From the NCBI RefSeq assembly GCF_023015805.1, contig NZ_JALKBA010000012.1, positions 1 to 64,000 on the forward strand: DNA of 64,000 bases. Reading direction: 5' to 3'. The notes under the pieces were generated by a model. The model was not told the origin of the DNA. It saw nothing but the letters and a program-made list of their open reading frames with translations, and did no database searches. A program made the position numbers and the translations under genes. The DNA comes from Cellulophaga sp. F20128. Lineage in GTDB: Bacteria; Bacteroidota; Bacteroidia; Flavobacteriales; Flavobacteriaceae. Below, in pieces: positions 49,745-56,728 of this stretch (its first letter is position 1; the number at the start of each line of letters is the position of its first letter).

Positions 49745-52700
49745 ATGATTAATAAAATCATCTCATTTTCCATTAATAATAAATTTATTATTGGGCTCTT
49801 TATAGTGGTACTTATAGGTACTGGTATTTGGTCTATGGCCACTATAAACTTGGGTTCTGTACCCGATATTACCAACAATCAAGTTCAAGTTATAACAACT
49901 GCTCCCAATTTGGGAACTGAGGATATTGAACAATTTGTAACTTTTCCCGTAGAATTGGCAATGGCGAACCTCCCCGACGTTATCGAGCTGCGCTCGATCT
50001 CTCGTTTTGGTCTGTCTGTAGTAACCATTGTTTTTAAAGACAAAGCAGGCACTTACCTTCCCCGGCAACTGGTACAAGAAAAGTTAACTGAAGTAGCCGG
50101 AGAAATTCCTGAAGGTTTTGGTACACCATTTATGGCTCCAATTACCACGGGTTTAGGGGAAATCTACCAATACACCCTAAAAGTAAAGGAAGGTTATGAA
50201 GAAAAATATGATGCAACGGAGCTCCGTACCATACAGGATTGGATCGTAAAACGTCAAATGGCATTAGTCCCCGGAGTTGTTGAAGTAAATGCTTTTGGTG
50301 GTTTTGTAAAACAATATGAAGTTGCTCTTAATCCGGATAAACTTAAAAGCTTCGGCCTCACTATGAGCCAGGTTTTTGAAGCATTAAAGGTTAATAACGC
50401 AAATACTGGAGGCGCTTATATTGAAAAAAACCATCAGGCCAATTTTATACGTGGCGAAGGCTTGGCGCGTAGCATTTCAGATTTGGAAAATACAGTGGTC
50501 ACTACACAAAATGGAAGCCCTGTTTTAATCCGGGATGTGGCTGAAAAAGTAGGATATGGCAGTCAAGTGCGTTATGGTGCTTTTACACAGGATGGCCACG
50601 AAACTGTAGGCGGACAAATATTAATGCTGAAAGGCGAAAGTCCAAGCACCGTTATAGACAATGTTGAAAAGCGTATAACGGAAATTCAAAAATCCCTGCC
50701 TGAAGGCGTGTATATCGATACGTTTTTAAGCCAAAGCGAGCTTATTGAGAGAACTACAAGTACCGTAAAAACAAATCTAATTGAAGGGGCGCTTATCGTC
50801 ATATTCGTTTTGGTGCTCCTTTTGGGAAGCTTTCGTGGTGGATTGATTGCTGCTTCGATAATACCCTTATGCTTATTATTTGCATTTATTTTGATGAAAC
50901 AATTTGGCATTTGGGCGAATTTAATGTCCTTGGGAGCAATAGATTTCGGAATTATTGTAGATGGTGCTGTGATTATTGTGGAAGGAACGGTTTTTCAGAT
51001 TCATCAACGGATGAAAAAATCCAATGCTATCATAGGACAATCCGAGATGGATGAAATCGCCTATGACTCTTCAAGTAAAATGATGAATTCTGCCTTCTTC
51101 GGTCAACTAATTGTTCTTATAGTTTTTACGCCTATTCTGTTTTTGACCGGTGTGGAAGGGAAAATGTTCCGACCAATGGCGTTTACATTTGGTTTTGCCG
51201 TTTTAGGGGCAATTATCCTTTGTCTTACCTACGTACCGGTGATGTCGTCATTATTTTTAAAACCTGCCAAAAACCAAAATAGTTGGTTTGCTAAATTTGA
51301 AAATAAGATTGATAGAATCAGTAATAAAATTATGGGTGCTTTGAATCGTGCCTATCTTCCCATATTAAATTTTGCACTTCGTTTTAAAGCAGGAGTCGTT
51401 ATAGGGGCGGTTGCGCTATTCTTGATTGCAGGATTTCTTTTCAGTAATATGGGAGCAGAATTTGTCCCGAAATTTGATGAAGGCGATATTGCCTTTCAAG
51501 CATTGATAAAACCGGGGAGCAGTCTTACAGAATCGATTGAAGCTTCAGAGAAACTTCAGAATTTAATCAATGAATTTCCGGAAGTAAAAACGGTAGTTTC
51601 AAGAATTGGTGTGGCAGAAATACCGACAGACCCAATGCCTATGGATATTGCAGATAGTTACATTATTCTTGAAAAGGACAAGAGTAAATGGACATCCGCA
51701 GAAAGTAAAGAAGAACTCATAGAAAAGATTCAAGAAAAAATTTCAGTAGTTCCCGGCGTAAATTTCGTGTTTACCCAACCTGTGGAACTTCGTTTTAATG
51801 AATTGCTGACTGGCGTTCGTGAGGACGTGGCTATCAAATTGTACGGAGAAGATTTGGACGTGTTGGCAGACAAGATACAGGAAATCGCTGCGGTAATACG
51901 TAAAGTTCCGGGTGCAGCAGACCTTAATGTAGAGGCTACAAGTGGTTTACCCCAAATGACCGTGGTTTACAACCGTGCAAAAATGGCACAATACGGTGTT
52001 ACTGTCAATAAACTGAATGATTATGTAAGTGCTGCATTTGCTGGAGAAAAGGCAGGTGTCATATTTGAAGGGGAAAAGCGCTTTGATGTGGTCATTCGTT
52101 TGGCAGAAGAATATCGACAAGATATCAACAGCTTAAAAGATCTTTATATTGATTTGCCAAACGGTGCACAAGTACCCTTAAAGGAAGTGGCTGATATTAG
52201 CTACAAACCTGGGCCAATGCAGATTTCAAGGGATAATACCTCGCGGCGTATTTCGGTAGGGGTCAATGTTCGTGGACGCGATGTAAAATCGATGGTCGAG
52301 GAAATTCAGCAAAAACTGGAAACGGAAGTAAAACTGCCCCCAGGTTATTATGTTACTTACGGAGGGTCATTTGAAAACCTGCAACGAGCATCAGACCGAT
52401 TGATGATTGTAGTCCCAATCGTTCTATTAACAATATTTGTTCTGCTCTACTTTGCTTTGAATTCATTTAAACAAGCTATGATGATCTATATGGCAGTGCC
52501 TTTGGCGGCCATTGGTGGCGTGTTCGTCTTGTTGATTCGAGGAATGCCATTCAGTATTTCCGCAGGAGTCGGGTTTATCGTACTCTTCGGAGTTGCCGTA
52601 TTAAACGGACTCATACTCATAAACAAATTCAATGAACTAAAAGACAGTGGAATGACAGATTTAAAAAAGCGGATATACGAAGCTACGCACGAACGTTTAC

Positions 52701-54160
52701 GTCCAATTTTATTAACAGCCATTACAACAATTATGGGTTTTATCCCAATGGCGATTTCCACCTCTGGAGGTGCAGAAGTACAACGCCCTTTGGCAACAGT
52801 AGTCATTGGAGGAATGATTACGGCAACATTTCTGACTTTGGTGGTTATACCTATTCTTTATTATTGGCTTGAATCGAGAAAGGAACGAAACAATGCTGGT
52901 GGAGATGTAAGCTATATCAACAAATCAACGAACATTGTAACCGTACTATTGATGGTTGGTGGTTTGATGGCTTCTGGAACTGCGTTTGCCCAAAACACCA
53001 GTCCAAATGGCACAATTCCAAAAACCTTGACCGTAGATGAGGCTATTGCGATGGCAAAGCAGAATTATCCATCGCTTAAGGAGAGTCAGGCATTTATTGA
53101 ACGGGAAAAGGCACTAAAGGGAACGAGTTTTGACCTTGGTAGCACACAAGTTTTCACGGGCAAAGAAGAATATGGCAATAATCTTCCTGGCGTACAGACA
53201 ACCGTTGGTGTGCAACAAGGCAACATTGATTTGCTTTCAGGATTTTCAAAATCCAAGTTTTACAAAGAGCGTATTGTCTTGGGAGAAAAGTTTTATGTAG
53301 CCAATGAACAACAGTTGGTGCGCAATGTGATGCAAGCCTACGATCAAATTAATTATTACAAGGCACAGTTGCGTTTTGCAGACCAATTGGACAGTATTTA
53401 TGCCAATTTTAAGTCCGCTGCCCAACTTCGGTATGACACTGGAGAAACAGGCAAGTTGGAATTTATTTCAGCCTCTTCCGAATTTCAACAGATTCAAGTG
53501 TTGAGGCAACAAGCTTTTGATGATATTGAAATTGCCAAACGTGCCTTAAAACAATATTTGGGAACGGATGAAACCATCGAGACGGTAGATGGTTTTTACG
53601 AGCCATTGGATTTTATGGCGACATTGGATTCAACTTCGGTTGCCAATAACCCAATGTTGCAATATGCCTTGCAAAATGCCGAAGTAAGTAAAGCAAATGT
53701 GGGCGTTGAAAAATCGCAATTCCTACCGAAATTCAGTTTATCATATGGCAGGCAGGTTGTGGATGATGTTTCAGGGTTTAATACCTATCAGGCAGGTATT
53801 AGTATTCCGTTATGGTTTTTTCCGCAGAAGTCAAGGGTTAAGGCAGCCAAGGCAGACGCAATGGTAGCAGAGAATCAATATTTGGAGCAAAAAGCGGTTA
53901 CAGAAAGTCGTGTTTCACAATTGACCAAATCACTCGAAAAAACAAAGAAGATTTTGCAATATTACGAAGAAGGCGCACTATTGTTGGCAGAAGAACAAAT
54001 TACCACAGCGCAGTTGGCTTCTAAAGAAGGCGAAATAGATTACGTCAATTATATCACCATTCTTAATAGTGCCATCCGTATTAAACAAAACCATTTACAA
54101 TACATCAATCAGTATAACCAGCAGACCATTGATATGCAATATCAATTGGGCAATTTATAA
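49745..54160 (+). CDS. CzcA/CusA-type RND metal efflux pump fused to a TolC-like outer-membrane factor
   Basis: 1471 residues; ordinary CzcA proteins have about 1040. Residues 1-1050 form a heavy-metal RND pump with 12 membrane helices and two large periplasmic loops. The family signature GAIDFGIIVDGAVIIVEG gives Asp400, Asp406 and Glu413, matching the proton-relay triad of CzcA. Residues about 1060-1082 (VTVLLMVGGLMASGTAFAQ) look like a complete Sec signal peptide. Residues about 1090-1471 are a TolC-family domain (LTVDEAIAMAKQNYPSLKES, then long coiled-coil helices). Inner-membrane pump and outer-membrane channel are thus translated together and may be separated by signal peptidase. The adaptor gene follows after 16 nt. 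Divalent cations (Zn, Cd, Co, Ni) or Cu are likely substrates. Confidence 0.93.
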   Translation: MINKIISFSINNKFIIGLFIVVLIGTGIWSMATINLGSVPDITNNQVQVITTAPNLGTEDIEQFVTFPVELAMANLPDVIELRSISRFGLSVVTIVFKDKAGTYLPRQLVQEKLTEVAGEIPEGFGTPFMAPITTGLGEIYQYTLKVKEGYEEKYDATELRTIQDWIVKRQMALVPGVVEVNAFGGFVKQYEVALNPDKLKSFGLTMSQVFEALKVNNANTGGAYIEKNHQANFIRGEGLARSISDLENTVVTTQNGSPVLIRDVAEKVGYGSQVRYGAFTQDGHETVGGQILMLKGESPSTVIDNVEKRITEIQKSLPEGVYIDTFLSQSELIERTTSTVKTNLIEGALIVIFVLVLLLGSFRGGLIAASIIPLCLLFAFILMKQFGIWANLMSLGAIDFGIIVDGAVIIVEGTVFQIHQRMKKSNAIIGQSEMDEIAYDSSSKMMNSAFFGQLIVLIVFTPILFLTGVEGKMFRPMAFTFGFAVLGAIILCLTYVPVMSSLFLKPAKNQNSWFAKFENKIDRISNKIMGALNRAYLPILNFALRFKAGVVIGAVALFLIAGFLFSNMGAEFVPKFDEGDIAFQALIKPGSSLTESIEASEKLQNLINEFPEVKTVVSRIGVAEIPTDPMPMDIADSYIILEKDKSKWTSAESKEELIEKIQEKISVVPGVNFVFTQPVELRFNELLTGVREDVAIKLYGEDLDVLADKIQEIAAVIRKVPGAADLNVEATSGLPQMTVVYNRAKMAQYGVTVNKLNDYVSAAFAGEKAGVIFEGEKRFDVVIRLAEEYRQDINSLKDLYIDLPNGAQVPLKEVADISYKPGPMQISRDNTSRRISVGVNVRGRDVKSMVEEIQQKLETEVKLPPGYYVTYGGSFENLQRASDRLMIVVPIVLLTIFVLLYFALNSFKQAMMIYMAVPLAAIGGVFVLLIRGMPFSISAGVGFIVLFGVAVLNGLILINKFNELKDSGMTDLKKRIYEATHERLRPILLTAITTIMGFIPMAISTSGGAEVQRPLATVVIGGMITATFLTLVVIPILYYWLESRKERNNAGGDVSYINKSTNIVTVLLMVGGLMASGTAFAQNTSPNGTIPKTLTVDEAIAMAKQNYPSLKESQAFIEREKALKGTSFDLGSTQVFTGKEEYGNNLPGVQTTVGVQQGNIDLLSGFSKSKFYKERIVLGEKFYVANEQQLVRNVMQAYDQINYYKAQLRFADQLDSIYANFKSAAQLRYDTGETGKLEFISASSEFQQIQVLRQQAFDDIEIAKRALKQYLGTDETIETVDGFYEPLDFMATLDSTSVANNPMLQYALQNAEVSKANVGVEKSQFLPKFSLSYGRQVVDDVSGFNTYQAGISIPLWFFPQKSRVKAAKADAMVAENQYLEQKAVTESRVSQLTKSLEKTKKILQYYEEGALLLAEEQITTAQLASKEGEIDYVNYITILNSAIRIKQNHLQYINQYNQQTIDMQYQLGNL

Positions 54161-54176
54161 CCTTAAAAAAAGAGAA

Positions 54177-55436
54177 ATGAAGAATATACTATTAGTTAGT
54201 ACCGTATTATTTACACTTATGTTTATGAGTTGTAATGATGCCCAAAAATCTGAACTTGGACATAATGAAGCCGAAGGTGTATCAAAGACCAATGAAGTTG
54301 GAGAAGATGCACACGGCGAAGAAGGCCACGTTGAAGGAGAGGAAGAAGGTGGTCACAGCGAGGAAGAAGGCGTTGTAGAACTTACAAAGCAACAAGCTGA
54401 AACCATCGGTTTGGAAATGAAATCTTTGGAGGAACGGAATTTAGGGAACAACATTAAGGTAACAGGTACGCTGGAACTTTTCCCACAGGATAAGGCGAAT
54501 ATCAGTCCGTTTGTTGGTGGAAATGTGAGTTCCATAAAAGTAATACCTGGAGATAATGTAAGTAAAGGACAGGTATTGGCATATATAGAACACCCAGATA
54601 TCATTGCAATGCAACAGGAATATCAGGAAAAAAATGACGAACTGGTCTTTTTGAAACAGGATTTTGAGCGCAAGCAGACTCTTTATGACAAAGGTGTTTC
54701 TTCTGGAAAGGAATTTCAGATGGCGCAGTCAAAATTTCGTTCCACAACATCCAGCGTCAATGGTTTGCGGTCCCAATTGAGACTGTTGGGCATTAATCCG
54801 GACAAAGTGGCTGAAGGCCAAATATATTCCGCTGTTCCCATTACCACACCCATAAGTGGCTATGTGGATGAAGTAATGATTAGCCTTGGCGATTACGTGG
54901 CGCAACAATCCAAAATGTTCTCAATAAGCGATAATTCAAAGATTTATGTCAACTTCAAAATATATGAGAAGGACATAAAGCAAATCAAGAAAGGACAACA
55001 GATATATTTTTCTACGGCCTCTCGTCCAGATGAACTGCTTAAAGCAACCGTTCGGTCTGTGGGTAAAACATTTAACACCGACCCAAAAGCTTTGGAAGTT
55101 CTGGCAGATATTGAAAACGAGGATAAAAACCTATTGCCGGGTATGTACGTGGAAGGGCGAATAGTGCAAGGTGAGAAAAAAGGTTTCGCCGTACCGGAAG
55201 CCGCCGTTATAAAAGAAGGCGAGCAATCCTTTATTTTTATTCTGGATGAAGATGGAGAAATGGAAGCGAACAAAATGAAATTTAAAATGATACCCGTAAC
55301 GGTTGGTATTACTGATTTAGGCTTTGTTGAAGTCAATCTGCCTGCCGAAGTTTCAAAGGACGCCAAAGTTGTCATAAACGGAGCTTATAATCTCTCTTCG
55401 GAAATGGTTAAAGGCGAACTGGAACACGGACATTAA
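54177..55436 (+). CDS. CzcB/CusB-type periplasmic adaptor lipoprotein
   Basis: 419 residues from the ATG at 54177; an in-frame ATG at 54069 lies inside the pump gene. The lipobox is LMFMSC (Cys19). Residues about 28-65 are a His/Glu/Gly-rich segment (GEDAHGEEGHVEGEEEGGH) likely to bind metal. The membrane-fusion core follows: a barrel-sandwich hybrid half (GNVSSIKVIPGDNVSKGQVL), a coiled-coil hairpin (about 145-195), the second half (ITTPISGYVDEVMISLGDYV) and a beta-barrel domain. It bridges the RND pump and the channel and can pass metal to the pump. Confidence 0.92.
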   Translation: MKNILLVSTVLFTLMFMSCNDAQKSELGHNEAEGVSKTNEVGEDAHGEEGHVEGEEEGGHSEEEGVVELTKQQAETIGLEMKSLEERNLGNNIKVTGTLELFPQDKANISPFVGGNVSSIKVIPGDNVSKGQVLAYIEHPDIIAMQQEYQEKNDELVFLKQDFERKQTLYDKGVSSGKEFQMAQSKFRSTTSSVNGLRSQLRLLGINPDKVAEGQIYSAVPITTPISGYVDEVMISLGDYVAQQSKMFSISDNSKIYVNFKIYEKDIKQIKKGQQIYFSTASRPDELLKATVRSVGKTFNTDPKALEVLADIENEDKNLLPGMYVEGRIVQGEKKGFAVPEAAVIKEGEQSFIFILDEDGEMEANKMKFKMIPVTVGITDLGFVEVNLPAEVSKDAKVVINGAYNLSSEMVKGELEHGH

Positions 55437-55445
55437 TTCAATAAT

Positions 55446-55462
55446 AATCAAAGATTTTGATT
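55446..55462. promoter_or_regulatory. Dyad AATCAAA-GAT-TTTGATT before the P-II gene
   Basis: Perfect 7-bp inverted repeat with a 3-bp centre in the 108-nt gap between the adaptor and P-II genes. AT-rich and of the size of a Fur-type box, so it may be an operator for one of the Fur proteins encoded nearby. No T-run follows. Confidence 0.4.
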
Positions 55463-55544
55463 CCGGGTTTGTTTATCGTCTTAATTAGTTAGTTAAAAAT
55501 TAGAAAACAGGCTCGGTTCAAAATTGATTTAAAATATTCATAAT

Positions 55545-55883
55545 ATGAAGGAAATAAAAGCATTTATAAAACCGAACCGAATCCAAAGAGTCATTGAAGC
55601 ACTATCAGATAATGGATTTAAAAGTATGACCCTTTCACAAGCAGAAGGAACTGGCGCCTTTAAGTCAAAAGGTGCAAGACCGTCGTTGGATTTTCACGTG
55701 ACAGATAGTCCAGTGGTTAAGTTGGAACTGGTCTGCCAAAATGAGGAAGCCCAAGTGGCCATTGAAACAATTATAGCCAACGCCAAAACCGACGGACCTG
55801 GAGATGGTATTATTTATATAGCAAATATTGAAGATGCCTTTCAGATTAAATCTGGAGATTCCTTAAAACGGTACGACCTATAA
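55545..55883 (+). CDS. P-II-like signalling protein linked to metal efflux
   Basis: 112 residues, P-II length. The fold is shown by KEIKAFIKPNRIQRVIEAL at the start and the B-loop TDGPGDGIIYI, and the final KRYDL matches the C-terminal strand. The T-loop region (about 35-55, GTGAFKSKGARPSLDF) is short and lacks the Tyr51 that GlnB/GlnK use for uridylylation. It therefore cannot be controlled in the classical way. A divergent P-II group near CzcA-type pumps is known to me from the literature. Ligand and target are unknown. It probably binds a nucleotide or metal and touches the pump or the Fur genes. Confidence 0.88.
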   Translation: MKEIKAFIKPNRIQRVIEALSDNGFKSMTLSQAEGTGAFKSKGARPSLDFHVTDSPVVKLELVCQNEEAQVAIETIIANAKTDGPGDGIIYIANIEDAFQIKSGDSLKRYDL

Positions 55884-55898
55884 AACACTTTGTTGCAA

Positions 55899-56321
55899 AT
55901 GGAAAAAATAGTCCAACTACTTGAAAGCAAAGGGATACGACCTACGGCTATGCGCCTAATGACTTATAAACGTTTGGTGGAATTAAAGGTAGCCATCAGT
56001 CTTGGCGATTTGGAAAAGGATTTTAAGGTCAGTGAAAGAAGCACCCTATTTAGGACTATGAAAGCGTTTGAAGAAAAAGGTATTGTGCATCAAATTGAGG
56101 ATGGGACAGGTGTTATAAAATACGCCCTTTGCGAAGAAAATTGTGAGTGCGAGGTCGGCAACGACCTTCATTTACACTTTCATTGCAACAATTGTAATGA
56201 AACTGTCTGTTTAACAGAGCATAAAATCCCTCATATCAACTTACCTGATGGCTATATTACCGAGGATATCAACTTGGTGGTAAAGGGCATTTGCGAAAAA
56301 TGCAGCGACAATCTGGATTAA
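55899..56321 (+). CDS. Fur-family metalloregulator 1
   Basis: 140 residues from the ATG at 55899. Two in-frame TTG codons just upstream are less likely. The N-terminal winged helix (GIRPTAMRLMTYKRLVEL, recognition helix SERSTLFRTMKAFEEKGI) is followed by the dimer/metal domain with HLHFHCNNCNETVCL and the second pair CEKC. Both Cys-x-x-Cys structural zinc sites and the His-rich regulatory region are intact. Its place between P-II and SpoIIAA-like genes suggests local control by zinc or a similar metal. It starts 15 nt after P-II. Confidence 0.88.
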   Translation: MEKIVQLLESKGIRPTAMRLMTYKRLVELKVAISLGDLEKDFKVSERSTLFRTMKAFEEKGIVHQIEDGTGVIKYALCEENCECEVGNDLHLHFHCNNCNETVCLTEHKIPHINLPDGYITEDINLVVKGICEKCSDNLD

Positions 56322-56365
56322 ACGTTTGGTTTTTAAATTCAATTATCATTTATAAATAGTGAGCA

Positions 56366-56728
56366 ATGATAACAATCTATAAAAAAGAGGCTACTGTATA
56401 TATGGTGGCAGAGAATAAGCTGGATGCCAAGGATTATGAAAACTTGATACCGGTCTTAACAGAACATATAACTGCATATCAGGAAGTTTCCTGGTACATT
56501 GAAATGCAAAATTTTGAAGGCTGGACGGTAAGTGCCTATTGGAAGGGCATTGAATTAAATCTTCCGAATGAAACGCATTTAAAGCGTGTTGCTTTAGTGG
56601 GTAGCGTTAAATGGCAGGAGCAATTTACCGAGGCATTGCTTCCTTTTTCAGAAGCTCATATAAAATTTTATAAGCCAGAAGAAAAAGACGATGCCAAAGA
56701 ATGGATAAAAAAAAATAGTAAAAAATGA
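56366..56728 (+). CDS. SpoIIAA-like (STAS-fold) protein 1
   Basis: 120 residues of the SpoIIAA-like family (PF11964 type). The pattern is a short beta start, ENKLDAKDYENLIPVLTEHI, SWYIEMQNFEGWTVSAYWKG, then RVALVGSVKWQEQF and AKEWI near the end. It lacks the phosphoserine context of true anti-anti-sigma SpoIIAA. The stop overlaps the start of the P1B-4 ATPase gene by 4 nt (ATGA), so the pair is translationally coupled. A paralogue occupies the same place before the second ATPase, implying an accessory role in metal ATPase function or membrane association. Confidence 0.85.
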   Translation: MITIYKKEATVYMVAENKLDAKDYENLIPVLTEHITAYQEVSWYIEMQNFEGWTVSAYWKGIELNLPNETHLKRVALVGSVKWQEQFTEALLPFSEAHIKFYKPEEKDDAKEWIKKNSKK

